Assembly: GCA_023525975.1 (NCBI GenBank)
Contig: CM042044.1
Span: forward strand, 11,332,501-11,396,500
DNA: 64,000 nt
Direction of reading: 5' to 3'
Source of the DNA: Smallanthus sonchifolius
Lineage: Eukaryota > Streptophyta > Magnoliopsida > Asterales > Asteraceae
Each line of letters starts with the position of its first letter. Positions within the stretch are counted from its first letter, which is position 1. A program made the position numbers and the translations under genes. A model generated the notes under the pieces. That model saw nothing but the letters and a program-made list of their open reading frames with translations. It was not told the origin of the DNA and made no database searches. Below, in pieces: positions 1 to 11,131 of the stretch.

Positions 1-384
1 TAATCTTTTTACCCGACTCGTTTTAGACTCACATTGCTTAACTACGGTAAACACAAATCAAATCGAGATATAAAAGCTAAAGTTCAAGTTTTACAATTTT
101 ATCAAGAATAAGTAGGATCAAAACTTATGAAAAGTAAGAAATAAGAGCAAATTGCACGAAAGATTAGTGGTAATAATCTGTTTTTACACATAGAGGAAAG
201 AGGGCAAATCAGCCCTAATGTTATATACAACCCACATTAAAACATATAATACGAACAAATAGTTTTAAGAATGCTAAATACTAAAACCAGAACATGAAAT
301 AACAAGCAAAAACTATACTATGTCTATGTTACACCAAATCCTGCTTCTCGGGTGTCTTTCGAAAATTACCCACGACGAATTTAA
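1..384. other. 3' flank of the MYC2-like gene
   Basis: AT-rich sequence beyond the stop codon of the minus-strand gene. It probably includes the 3' UTR and polyadenylation region. No other gene or repeat was recognised. Confidence 0.4.
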
Positions 385-2418
385 CTACAATCCCAAGATT
401 CTGTTCGCCAATGCTAATCGAAGCTGATCTTGAGTGTAAAACCGACTACCCATTTTAACCGTTGCTTGTTGCATCATCAATTCGTTCACAACTGATACGC
501 TGGCATGGTGGAGGTCGAGATCCAGGTCTTTCAATGCTGACATGAGGCGTGCAGCAGGATGGTTTTTCCGGTTTGATTGGATCCTAATCATCGCTTCCCA
601 CCCGATGATCTTGACGTCTATGTCGAGATCTTTTATTTTTGGATTTGCGGATTTGAGATCTTCGCGTGGTGAAACTGTTGATGGAGATGATTGTAGTGAA
701 TTTTTCGTTAATAGTTCTTTTTTCGTTGCTTCAAGTTGGGTTTTCAGTTCTTCTTTATCGGATTCTGTGGTTTGAAGCTTCGATTTGAGGTCGTTGATGT
801 AGGAAATCGCATCTCCAAGGAGGGATGCTTTGTCCATTTTTGAAACGTTGGGTACGACAGCTCGAAGGGCGTAGAATTTCTGGTTCAGTTTCTCCCTTCT
901 TTGTCTCTCCGCCTCCACGTGATTCAGTGGCTCTTCACGCCCGTTCGCGGGTTTTCTGCCACGTTTCCGTTGGGGCTTTTCGGGGTTGGCCGCGGGCCGG
1001 CTCTCCACCTCTCTTCCGATTGCGGGGTCTAGGTCTAAGTGGTCAAAATCTACGCCGTTCTTCATGCCGCTACCGGATTTTTCCTTCTCAGACGGTGGAA
1101 GAACCATGCCGGAGCTAAATGATAACATTCCTCCTTCCGTTCTCTTCTTCTTGCCACCATTATCCTGTCCTCCAACGAACAAAGACTGACCGGAAACCAC
1201 GGTCACGTTGTTGTTGTTATTCTTCTTGCTCTCACCGAAGTTTAGCAGTTCCACAGATTCCGGCTTACACGAATGAGAAGACCCCCCAAATTTGCCGCCG
1301 GTGGTTCCGTCCAATCCGAATTCAGAGAAACTCAATTCCCTGCTACCAAACAAACCTTGATTTTGATTCTGACTTTGATTTTGATTTTGATTTTGGATGG
1401 ATTGACGATTGGAATTATGAACTACAGAGCTAGAGCTAGAGCTAGGGTTAGGGTTTTCAATTGGGATCTGATTTGGAATCGAGTTGTTCGACGGGATAAT
1501 ACTACCTACCGGAGGCGGGACTGCAGTTACATCAACGGCGACTGTGGCGGCGGCGGCAGAAGATATCGGATCTGTAAGCCACATCGACGACGGATCCGTA
1601 TCACCTCCGGCAGTCTGATCCTCATTCACCGGCGTCAAATCTGAACGGTTATTATTAAAATTAAACAAAACCCTAACCTCGTTCATCAAACTCGAGCTCT
1701 GATAAATCAACTCCGTTGAGCCTAATTCAACAACGCCGTTTGTTAACGGAATACAAACTATCGTTTGCAACCCTAGATTCTGCCCTTGCCGTGCACGTTC
1801 ACAGTGAGACGCTAACAACCGTTCCTTTCCGGCAATCCAAACCGTCTGATTACTAAACATCGCCTTACCGGGCAATCCGTCACCGTTAACAAACGAGTGC
1901 GTCATCGAGATAAGAAAAAACCACTCGGTATCAGTAACTTCCTCATCCACGACGTCGTTTTCCGACACCTGTGTACCGGATATCAACGAGTTCAGCTCCC
2001 GGAGCACCTTCTTCCTATGCTCCTGTTCCGCCAAAGAAATAACCGACGGCGTCGTTTTAGGCTTGTTCACCTCACCTTTATAATAACCGTCCCCCCACCC
2101 TAACACGGCCGGAGTTGTGTAATCTACCACCGACGACTGCCAGAAAATAGCATAAGTCCATGATTCACTAGCGTTTTCAATTAATCCTTGTAGACGTTGC
2201 TGTAGAGTATCTTGATTAAACGGCTGTGATTCACCGATCATCTTATGAACATCGTTAGCAGAAGTAGAAGCGGATGGTGACACCGGAGGAACCACGCCTA
2301 TCGGAGTCGCCGGATTCCCCCAATATGACGACATATCGGAGCTCATAAACGCATCCATCATTGCGTTATCGTCTATATTCCACGCATTCATCGTCGTCGG
2401 AAGGCGGTAATCCGTCAT
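385..2418 (-). CDS. MYC2: MYC2-type bHLH transcription factor, intronless, 677 aa
   Basis: Nuclear bHLH activator of the jasmonate-response class (MYC2/3/4). Members of this family bind G-box DNA, are held inactive by JAZ repressors and are released by the hormone; that role is family knowledge. Seen in the protein: an N-terminal bHLH-MYC_N region (about residues 70-252) containing the JAZ-interaction and acidic activation segments (TDTEWFFL near 162-169); Ser-, Gln/Asn- and Asn-rich linkers (about 326-331, 340-355, 399-404); a basic nuclear-localisation stretch KPQRKRGRKP at 481-490; a bHLH at about 498-547 with the E-box-reading triad H500, E504, R508; a following leucine-rich helix; and an ACT-like C-terminal domain at about 594-675. 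Length and single-exon structure fit plant MYC2. The start MTDYRLPTTMNAWN is the usual family N-terminus. No stops or shifts. MYC3 or MYC4 cannot be excluded without a tree. Confidence 0.95.
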   Translation of the reverse strand: MTDYRLPTTMNAWNIDDNAMMDAFMSSDMSSYWGNPATPIGVVPPVSPSASTSANDVHKMIGESQPFNQDTLQQRLQGLIENASESWTYAIFWQSSVVDYTTPAVLGWGDGYYKGEVNKPKTTPSVISLAEQEHRKKVLRELNSLISGTQVSENDVVDEEVTDTEWFFLISMTHSFVNGDGLPGKAMFSNQTVWIAGKERLLASHCERARQGQNLGLQTIVCIPLTNGVVELGSTELIYQSSSLMNEVRVLFNFNNNRSDLTPVNEDQTAGGDTDPSSMWLTDPISSAAAATVAVDVTAVPPPVGSIIPSNNSIPNQIPIENPNPSSSSSSVVHNSNRQSIQNQNQNQSQNQNQGLFGSRELSFSEFGLDGTTGGKFGGSSHSCKPESVELLNFGESKKNNNNNVTVVSGQSLFVGGQDNGGKKKRTEGGMLSFSSGMVLPPSEKEKSGSGMKNGVDFDHLDLDPAIGREVESRPAANPEKPQRKRGRKPANGREEPLNHVEAERQRREKLNQKFYALRAVVPNVSKMDKASLLGDAISYINDLKSKLQTTESDKEELKTQLEATKKELLTKNSLQSSPSTVSPREDLKSANPKIKDLDIDVKIIGWEAMIRIQSNRKNHPAARLMSALKDLDLDLHHASVSVVNELMMQQATVKMGSRFYTQDQLRLALANRILGL

Positions 2419-2920
2419 TCCATCAAAAAAAAATCACAAAAAAAAAGTCAAGTAGATAAAAGATAAAGATCGGAAGATAGAGATGGTTTAGATTTAGGTT
2501 TAGGTGATATGAACAGTGGCGGCGGCGGTGGAAGAATGGAGGGAAGGGTTGAGGAAAGATGAAGATGATATGAGCTGAAATATAGGTCGATGAATTAGGA
2601 CAAACGCATCTTTAAATTACTTTTTCAACCAGTGGCACCGGTAAAAATTCCGGTGGAGAAGATGCTTCGAACGGAAACAGATCCGGTTGGGTAGTATCGC
2701 CGGAGCAGGGAAGATTTGACTTTTTCTTATTAGTGAATGAGAGGAGAGAGAATATGAAAGTATTTTAATGTGTCGATGAGTGCCGGAATTGCAAGAAGTT
2801 TCAATTTGTTTAATTTGGGGCCGCATGTGAATGTGAAAGGTGAAACGACGTCGGAATCAATTTTTTTGCGTTCTTTTTTAAATGTTTATAGGAATATATT
2901 TTTTTAAACTTAATTAAATA
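2419..2920 (-). promoter_or_regulatory. 5' leader and proximal promoter of the MYC2-like gene
   Basis: Minus-strand sequence upstream of the ATG. Nearest the gene is a CT-rich leader with a CCG run. A TATA-like CCTATATTTC lies at about 2579-2588. A GACGTC box (C-box/CRE type, a bZIP site) lies at about 2846-2851. I see no CACGTG G-box in this stretch. Promoter function is inferred from position only. The short open frame at 2617-2826 has no recognisable domain and is not called. Confidence 0.45.
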
Positions 2921-4432
2921 GATGGTGCATCGGGGTATTCGTATTATGATTTTCGTGTTTTAAGGTTATTCGGTATACCAGTAAAAATAACGTCGTGATT
3001 TTATGTGTCAACCTCAATCACGTCATGATCGAAATGTAACACCGCCCCCTCTACAAAAAAATCACGCCGTGATGTAGGGGCGTGATTTTTTTCACGTTAG
3101 AAACGAATTCAATTTTTGCTTTTGTACCATTGAACGATAAAAAATTTGACCGTATATATTAATAGGTTTAAATTAATAATATATATTTTACTCACTATAA
3201 ATACCCAATTTTTACTCTATAATTTTCCCACTTCTACACACTAATTTTCTAAATTTCTACTCATCTATTCACTACTTTTCTACCAAAAAAATGAGTAACG
3301 ATCTGAACCCAAACTTTTGGGCTCAATACGCGGCTCGTGATAACGCGTTTATGGCCAACCCAACCCAAACTTTCAACAAAACCCGAACTTTCAAACAAAC
3401 CCGAACTTCCAACCCAACCCGAACTTCCTACCCAACCCAAACTTCCAACCAAACCCGAACTTTCAAATGTTTAACTACCAATCCCCAATGTCCCAACCGG
3501 GCACACCACTTGACTTTGTACCCGAAACTCAATAAATGCCACAAGAGACCGTGGACGATAATCAAAATTTGTCAAAAAAAAAAGGAAAGAAGAAGGTTTC
3601 GTAAGAGACTTCTAGCCGACCGAATACCAAAAAAAAGTTGGAAAAAGACGAATCACTATTCTTGGTTAAAGCGTGTATAGACGTCTCGGAGGATCCAATA
3701 ATCGGTAACAATAATTTTGGTTTTTGTATTTTTAAAATTTTCCTTATTTTATTTTTTTGTTTATTAATTAGAATATTTATTTTTTTGTAGGAAACGCCCA
3801 AAACAAAAAAGCAAAAGCCCAAGTAACGACGCTAGTCCGGGCGCTTCCGATGGTAGATCTAAGTACGACTTCAACATAGATGCAACGGAAGACGTGGAAG
3901 AAATACCTCGTACAATAGAGAAGAAAAAAGCAAAAGCCCAAGCAACGGGCTCGGGTTCGGTTGCAACTCACGACGAAATCGGCGAGAAAATTGTCGAACA
4001 AATGACAAGATTTAACAACGCTCAAGACGAGAGGATGGATTGGAAACGAACAAAACAAGAGATCGAAATTCTTGGCATGGATTTTGATTCACTCTCAACC
4101 GCCACGTTTTTTGATTGAAAAAAAAAACAAAAAAAGATTAAAGAACGTCATGGTATCCCGTAGGTTTTGGTTATATATTTTTTTAATTAATGTTTTTTTA
4201 GTTATTTTAATTAATGTAATTTTTTTTATTATTAATGAATATTATTTATTATGTTTTATTTTATTTAAATAAAAATTAAAAAATAAACATTAAATTATCA
4301 CACCGCCATAATCACATAGGTATACCCTTGCCTAGTGATGGTGATGTGATTTTTCATAATCTGACGTGACGCCACGTGGAGTGCACTTTATTATCACATC
4401 ACACTATAATCACATGGGTATACCCCATGCTC
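2921..4432 (+). mobile_element. Decayed PIF/Harbinger-like DNA transposon (non-autonomous)
   Basis: Imperfect terminal inverted repeats: the left end reads GCATCGGGGTATTCG and the reverse complement of the right end reads GCATGGGGTATACCC, both followed by an ATGTGATTAT-like stretch. Further short inverted copies of the same motif occur near 3000-3100 and 4300-4400. The interior carries an ORF1-type (Myb/SANT) remnant and no transposase. A TAA-type target duplication is expected for the superfamily but is not clean here, so the boundaries are approximate. It lies about 0.5 kb upstream of the MYC2-like start codon. Confidence 0.6.
3291..4163 (+). pseudogene. Harbinger ORF1-like (Myb/SANT, NAM-associated C-terminus) remnant
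   Basis: Starts MSNDLNPNFWAQYAARDNAF and continues into an Asn/Pro/Thr-rich tract of short repeats. After a frame change it reads a SANT-start piece (CIDVSEDPIIGNN, about 3678-3710). An AT-rich stretch ending TTTTTTTGTAG (about 3704-3790) looks like an intron, although most of the SANT domain that should follow is missing. The C-terminal part (about 3790-4163) reads THDEIGEKIVEQMTRFNN and then WKRTKQEIEILGMDFDS, and ends in another frame as KERHGIP. This resembles the C-terminus of plant PIF/Harbinger ORF1 proteins, often annotated as NAM-associated or trihelix-like. Frameshifts and the internal deletion make it a pseudogene. Confidence 0.6.
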
Positions 4433-4837
4433 TAACTTTGAAAAATTATAAAGTTGGTCCAATAGTTTGCTATGGTCTTTGAAGTAAATGAACTCAATTT
4501 ATAGATGTCTAAGTGTATGTTAACTAAAACACCCTACGTTTTTCATCTGATTATTCAATCGAGAGTTGCTCCACTAATATGTATCTCGTGGAACTGAAGA
4601 GATCAACTGTACACCGAGCGTTTCACTAAGTAAAGTTAGTGATTATCTTCTTCGATTAACTATATCAGGATAATAGTTTCAATCTCACACTCTAACACTA
4701 TGTCATTATAGTGTTTAATCTCACAAGCTATATCAATGCTTGTTGGCCTTTTCGTACTTAATCATCATCAATGTTGTCACACTGGATGATTCATTAAGCG
4801 TATAGGGATATGTATGTGGTATATGACAATCCCTAAT
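4433..4837. other. Spacer between Harbinger remnant and element G
   Basis: AT-rich non-coding DNA. It ends in CTAAT (4833-4837), the left target duplication of element G. No gene is visible. Confidence 0.5.
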
Positions 4838-5239
4838 TGAAACACCTTACTTTTACTATATTAATTTATTAGAGTTTATTGCGAAAAACGGTCCCAGATT
4901 TTTCAAAACCTTGTCACTATAATGACAAAGTTATATTTTATTATAATATTGTTTTTACATAAAATATTACATAATCTAACATAGGGATTCTTCAACTCCG
5001 ATCAGTCACGTCCTCAAGAAGCCTCATTCCACATGCTCTTAATCTGCAGTGTTTGGAAAACGTTTTTGGATTAGCTTACACTAAGTAAGTACACTGCATC
5101 GTTCATTTTATTATGAACCCTTTAGGTTCTTTATTATTATTCAAGTTTCCCAAGCTCTCGGCGCCCCCGTGACCATCTCCGGACGTACCTCCGGTCACGT
5201 CATTCATATATTTTAATGGGTGTGCTAACCCCCTCGCGG

Positions 5240-5410
5240 CCTTATTCGGATGTACCTCCGGTCCGAGTTTTTATCTGAGACCCGCCCCGTAGGCTGGACG
5301 ACCCTTCCATACTTTATTGAGACCCACCCCATTGGCTAGACATCTCATTCCATTCATTCATTTCTTATTGAGACCCGCCCCATAGGCTGGACATCTCTCT
5401 TCATTGGGAT
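5240..5410. repeat. GAGACCCGCCCC...GGCTGGAC short repeats
   Basis: Three or so copies of GAGACCCGCCCCATAGGCTG-type units, each ending in GGCTGGAC or GGCTAGAC, at about 5275-5305, 5315-5345 and 5370-5395. They lie in element G just before the five-unit repeat. Confidence 0.6.
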
Positions 5411-5459
5411 CTTGAGTATCATAGACTCACAACCTTCCAATGTATTACTAACCAGTCCT

Positions 5460-6550
5460 CACCTTAAAACTTCCTAACGGTTTCCCCATAAAGCACTAAA
5501 GAGGTTTATACATAGGAAGTACCAGCGGCGTATCCACCACCCCTTTAACACTTCATGAGTACTCCGTTATTCTATTTTAAGACTTAGACTCGTTTCCATC
5601 ATACATTCATATTCATACATATAGCATGATCATCTATCATGCATTCACATTTAACACACATTGCATATTCGCATATATAGTATGATCTCTTGTCATACTT
5701 TCATATTCATTCCCGCTCTAATTCCTTATAAAGGTTTCTCCATGTTACGTTAAAAAGGTTTATATATAGGAAGTACCAGCGGCGTATCCACCACCCCTTT
5801 AACATCCCATGAATACTCTTTTACTTAGAATTAAGCGTTCTCGTCTAATTCTTATTTAGTAGCATGATCTCTTTATGCTTTTATCTTAACTCTTGCTCTA
5901 ATCCCTTACAAAGGTTTCCTCATCTTATGTTAAGGAGGTTTATATATAGGAAGTACCAGCGGCGTATCCACCACCCCTTTAACATCTCATGAATACTCCT
6001 TTGCTTAAGAATAAGCGTTTCTTATCATATATTTAATAGCATGACTTCCTCATGCTTTTATCCTATTCTTGTACTAATTCCTCGTAAACGTGTCTCTATG
6101 ATGTATTAAAGATGTTTATATATAGGAAGTACCAGAGGCGTATCCACCACCCCTTTAACACATCACAGATATTCCTTTTTTTAGAATTAAGCCTTCCCTT
6201 ATTCATATTTATCATATATTGTAAACTGAGGTGATTATCCTTCCAGAGTAGTACCTCCAACAGAGATGTTCCCAGTAAAGAGTGACGGGTCTAGGAGAGA
6301 CTTATACACCACTCTTTCCTTAGACAGAACATTCTGTTTGTCTGATAACTACATACCGGTCGGAAGTTCTCCCGTACATTTACTATATTCTTATTACTTT
6401 TATTTAGTCTATACCCCTAAACATTCATAATGGTTTCACCACGAAATACCAAGAGGTTTATATATAAGAAGTACCAACGGCGTATCCACCACCCCTTGGA
6501 TACGCCGTGACTACTCCATTATTCCCGTTTAGTGTTTAGACTAATTTTTT
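5460..6550. repeat. Five-unit dispersed tandem repeat inside element G
   Basis: A conserved core, GGAAGTACCAGCGGCGTATC followed by CACCACCCCTT, starts at about 5515, 5769, 5949, 6125 and 6467 (the last as AGAAGTACCAACGG). It lies in similar units headed AGGTTTATATATA. Spacings are about 254, 180, 176 and 342 bp. The core is better conserved than the sequence between copies. Confidence 0.8.
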
Positions 6551-6827
6551 ATTACCACGTACCTTAGTTCCACACATAGCACATAACATATAATCACATA
6601 TTCATACGAACATTTATCTAAGGTACGGGTCCAGTGAACTTACGATAGTCTCGGGTCGTTTCCTACGCTCGTTCCTCGCTTAAACGTCTCTCCGGATCTG
6701 AACCGCACTCGTACTTAAACGCGTCGCACCGGGTTTTCTAATCCTCCTCAGAGAGAGAGTGTGTGTGTGTGTTGTGTGGTGTTGGTGTGTGTGTTTGTTT
6801 TGTTTCCAATTTGAACGATAATTGCTT

Positions 6828-6837
6828 TCTATTTATA
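6828..6837 (-). promoter_or_regulatory. TATA box of element G
   Basis: Reads TATAAATAGA on the minus strand. The identical 10-mer is the TATA box in both LTRs of element C (7951-7960 and 29457-29466), which supports the call and the minus orientation of G. Confidence 0.6.
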
Positions 6838-6881
6838 GGCTGAGTCGGGGTCCATGTCGGACCGATATCCTGGGTGATGTC

Positions 6882-8465
6882 TGTCACACCCCGCGTCAGG
6901 CGCCCCCTGGACGTGTGCGAGCCCGATTGGTATCACTTGGTTATCTGATTTCAGAGTTTTATAAAATGCAGCGGAAGTCTTTTTCAAAGGATTGTTTCAT
7001 CATTTATTTCAACCTCAAAGGTTGTATTTGTAAATACCAAAACTTAGTTGGAAAACAAAAGCCTTGTATTTACTTTATAAATATAGGGTTTTAATACCCA
7101 TTTCATTTGATTACAAAACATTGTTTGAAATCAAATACATGATGAGCCGCTGGAAATAGTTCCAACACAAGGTTGATCAGTTCCTTGGTCCTATCTCCTT
7201 TCTTTAGGATTTCCCTCTACACGAGGCCTGAGAATGCTACGTGCATTCTATCCTTTTTCCCGGGTCAGATCTCACGTTTGCCCGTATACCATTCTCATCA
7301 TATTTTAATCATTACCTGGAAAATATTTTGAAAATAAAACGTCAGCGTGAACGCTGGTGAACGCTGGTGAATACAATATCTTTACAAAAATAATTTTGGC
7401 ACAAACAAGTATTAATTTCATAATCACAATTTCATGTTCAATCTACACACTCAGCTGGTCTTTCCTGTTCAATCGCACCACAGTATACACTGGCAGTATG
7501 TCTATAACGACGGGAACTCCATGTCCCCCATTTGTTATAAAGGGAAGCACCAGCCGCAATCCGGGAATTTCACCCGAGACCCGTGTATCCCTTGCAAGTT
7601 TTACGTATACCTTTGGCTTGAATGCCTGTTCATAGAAGAACGTTGAGCATTATTTCGTTAACCTTTATTTGGGCATTTTTGTAAATAAAAGGTTTGACAC
7701 AAGTTTTAAAAGAGATAAAGTATTCACCTTGTTTGTAGGAATGAGCCTCTAGAGTTAAAAACTTAGCTTCTACCTTCTTAACTTGATTTCTCTAGAGTAT
7801 TCGTACTTCTAGGAGTGTTTCTTCTTACACCGGGTATTAGAATAAGCGGGAATCGAACCGGGAGCGTCGGGAGTCGCCTAAGAGATCTCTAGAACAAGTT
7901 TTGAAAGTGTTGGACGAGCTTGTTGTGAGGAATGAAACTGAATTCGTCCATCTATTTATAGCCTGAAAAAGCCAACCCGTTGCGGACCGCTACGTAGGTG
8001 GGTGGTGGTCCGCCACCGCCTCGAATGGCGTCAGCCCTAGATGTCCAACTCTGATTGGACCTTTTATAAGTTTACGGCTAGCAGACCGTTACTCAGCGGC
8101 GTAGCGGTCCGCTACCAGTACGCGTGGCAGAATTTTAGAGTTTTGTGGCTGGTGGACCGTTACCACCTAGCGTGGCGGTCAGCCGTGAGTACGCGTGTCA
8201 AGATTTGTGACCATTAGTCACCATACACGTGGCATAACCGGATTTATTGCTTAGTTAACAAGTAGCGGACCGTTACCTAGGTCATGGCGGTCCGCCACCT
8301 AACTTTGTCCTCTTAGCGGACCGTTAGGCTTTACCTTAGCGGTCCGCTAAGGTCTAAAAAATTCATAATTTTTCTTTTGAACCCTGAACTTTAAGTATAA
8401 ATATACTACAGTCCCTAGGGTTTACCTTTTGTCAAATCTTGGACATTTTTGGGGCAGGTGTTACA
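6882..8465 (-). repeat. 3' LTR of element C
   Basis: 1584 bp, clearly similar along its length to 28397-29928. It carries a TATA box at 7951-7960 and, upstream of it at about 7970-8350, a cluster of GCGGACCG/CGGTCCGC palindromic motifs. A short duplication (GAACGCTGGT repeated near 7350) is absent from the 5' LTR. Confidence 0.9.
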
Positions 8466-8480
8466 TCCTCCCCGCCTTGT
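8466..8480 (-). other. Polypurine tract of element C
   Basis: GGCGGGGAGGA on the minus strand, immediately before the 3' LTR start TGTAACACC. This is the usual plus-strand primer position. Confidence 0.75.
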
Positions 8481-8547
8481 TTGAAACTCGTCCTCGAGTT
8501 TACTAAAAAAGGTGATGATATTTCTTTTTCATTTCAAACTCCAGTTC

Positions 8548-9184
8548 TCACGTGTACTCAGGTCCACGTCTGGAGTTCCATTTCACTTTCACAATTATCA
8601 ATTTCTTTCTTTTCAATATCTTTTCCTGCCAGTCCTCGATTTGCAAATGTTGTTTTACAAACCTTAATTTTTCATCTACCTCTACATCTTGTAAGGGTAT
8701 TACGAGAGATTCATCTGCCAAACATTTGCGTAGATTTGACACATGGAATACATCGTGTACTCCATTCATTTCATCTGGTAGTTCGAGTTGATAGGCCACA
8801 TGTCCAACTCTTTTCAAGATTTTGAATGGTCCTACGAATCTAGGACTTAATTTCCCTTTCTTTCCAAATCTCACAACGACTCTCCATGGTGAAACTTTCA
8901 ACAGAACGTTATCACCGGCGTTGAATTCTAACGGCTTCCGTCTCTTATCAGCATAACTCTTTTGACGATCATGAGCCGCTTTCAATCTATCTTTAATTTG
9001 AATAACTTTCTCAGTTGTTTCCAGGACTATTTCAGGTCCAGATAACTGATTTTCTCCTATTTCAGACCAGTAGATTGGAGTTCGACATTTTCGACCATAT
9101 ACTTGTATGATAGCTGTTGTTATAGAAGAATTCCATTATAAGTAAGTGGTCATCCCAATTTCCTCTAAGATCAATGACACAAAC
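8548..9184 (-). pseudogene. Integrase of element C, C-terminal piece (3 of 3) with chromodomain-like tail
   Basis: Resumes after element B with VIDLRGNWDDHLLIMEFFYN and YNNSYHTSI, a degenerate piece, then MKAAHDRQKSYADKRRKPLE, DNVLLKVSPW, RFVGPFKILKRVGHVAYQL and VFHVSNLRKCLADESL. It ends in a chromodomain-like segment, IVKVKWNSRRGPEYTWE. It stops just before the polypurine tract and 3' LTR, as expected for the end of pol. Confidence 0.85.
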
Positions 9185-10302
9185 TGTCACACCCCTAAAT
9201 TCCACTAACGGAGTTTTACCGTTTGGTGCGTAACAAACCAGGATCTCAGTCATTAGTTACATCAAACGACACTATATGGGACATAAATGTAATATCATAA
9301 AAGTTCAGAGTTAATACGGAAGCGTTTAAATACGAAAATAAATGCGCAAAACAAATGCGCAAAACAAATGCGCTAAAGTATAATAAGACAAGTAATTTGT
9401 TTTAAATGTTTGCATAAGGATGAAATGATAGTAGGACTCCATGCATGTCCTAAGTGTGCAACTTGTGCCTTAGCGACCTGAGGAACATGTAAGAAAAGTG
9501 TCAACACGAGGTTGGTGAGTTCACAGGTTTACAAGTGAATAATCTGTTTAAGTGTTTGCAGGATCCACATACGTAAGTCACACCTATTGCTAGCTAGACA
9601 ATGTACATACTCTAAGCGTTCGCAACTGAAGCTGACTGTTTATGTTTGAGATGCCTTCCGCCATTGCTAACATCAACAATGGCAAGTATTTAGGACAATT
9701 TACACCCGTTAGACCTCCAATCAAGTTAGCGCGACTAACCCGGGTGGGGTTTGTCAAACCCAGTAGTTCTACTCAAATTTCCTCGCTATACTCCATATAT
9801 TAACGGTACGAGTGTGTAAGGACTTTGCATGTTATGTTTGAACTTAGGTAAACAAGTGGTAATGAAATACTATGTGATCCATGTCCGTTCATGTGTATGC
9901 CTTTCCTCGGCGGGAAGACAAGTAGATGGATGTCTGTTCGTAAGCATGTTTCTTCCCAATGAAAAACAAGTAAAATACTGTTCGTTTGTATGCATGTTTC
10001 TCCCCAACGGAAAAACAAATAAAATGATGTTTGTGTATATGCATGTTTCTCCCCCAGTAAGAAAACAAGTAAAAAGGGGCCGTGAAACTCACCTGAGTTG
10101 CGTAGGTAGATTCACACAAGAATGAGATTGAAACCCCAAGTGTTAGCCTGCAACGGCTTACGTATGCCCTAGAATTATACACGTAACAATAAGGGATACA
10201 ATGGGATTTGTGACGACGACACGGAAGATTGAACGTCCTAAAAAAACGCTCCAATGATCAAGGAGTAGACGAACGCGTCCACGGGAATAAAAGTTCCTTA
10301 AT

Positions 10303-10687
10303 ATACTTATTATTTTTTCCCGCCTCCCTCTCCTATTAAATACATTTCCATCTTTTAATAATAATAACAATATATTTAAAAAACAAATACTAATTATACC
10401 AATAAAACTCATTTGAATGAATTATCTTTTATTATAGAAAACTTTGAAATCTAATTATTTAACTTTAATTTTCAATTAAGCAGTAATTAAAAGTCAAATT
10501 ATATTAAATAATAATTAACGTATTTTTAAAACCCAATTATATATTAATTTTTACATATTTTGAATTTTATTTTTTATCTTAAGTATATGTAATACATTTT
10601 TACACTTCTAAAAAATACATATAAAGATTTTATTATTTTATGTATGATATTTTTCACCCCGTGTGTAATACACGGGGTCTAAGCTAG
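10303..10687 (+). mobile_element. Helitron fragment inside the 3' LTR of element B
   Basis: The 3' end is a hairpin, CCCCGTGTGTAATACACGGGG, then TCTAAG and CTAG (10684-10687) followed by host T, the Helitron end rule. The interior matches the reverse complement of 31210-31642. It is absent from the 5' LTR of B. The 5' end (TCTATACTA) is missing and neighbouring LTR sequence was lost, so the left border is approximate. Confidence 0.7.
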
Positions 10688-11056
10688 TATATATATATAT
10701 ATATATTATTGTTTCGTTTGTTTGAGTTAAAAAATAATAACTTGAATAATATAAATGATTATATTGTTTTAAAATGTGAGAATAATAATTAAAACGAGTT
10801 ATAAAATCAAAAACCCGAATATTAATATAAAACAATCGTTTGCGTGATTTTAATAAATTAAATAATATGTTAGTGAAATAATATAATTAATATATATATT
10901 TTTTAATATAATCGAATTGCTCGAAAATGTATCATAAAATCAATCCCGACACTACGGGAGTTTTCTGGGTTTAAAATGTTTTACTATATAAATATAACAA
11001 TATAGGGTTGAGTTTTATATTAAAAAGAATTGTTTAATAACTAAATATGCTAAAAT

Positions 11057-11131
11057 AGGAGTTAGGAGACTCGAACCCGGGTCTCCTCCCCATCAACACA
11101 CAGCTTTAACCAAGTCAACCACTCAGGCAAT
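11057..11131 (-). other. tRNA-like Pol III promoter block in 3' LTR of B
   Basis: The minus strand reads GCCTGAGTGGTTGAC (A-box-like), then about 35 bases later GGTTCGAGTCTCC (B-box), ending in CTAACTCC. Size and spacing are tRNA-like. It resembles the head of a tRNA-derived SINE or a relic Leu/Ser-type tRNA. It is present at the same place in the other LTR, so it entered the family before this insertion. Confidence 0.55.

Noticed and set aside
542..2103. Plus-strand open frames opposite the MYC2-like gene (77-123 aa)
   Set aside because: Antisense shadows of a well-supported 677-aa gene; no domains and repetitive translations of its Gln/Asn tract.
4771..4790. TGTCACACTGG near 4775 as the left end of element G
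   Set aside because: The TGAAACACC at 4838 gives an exact CTAAT duplication with the right border; the upstream candidate gives none.
7357..7646. Two plus-strand frames of 92 and 70 aa in the 3' LTR of C
   Set aside because: They lie antisense within an LTR and are not conserved in length in the other LTR.
11057..11131. Functional tRNA gene
   Set aside because: A and B boxes are present but the arms do not form a convincing cloverleaf by eye, and it sits inside an LTR in both copies; better seen as a relic or SINE head.
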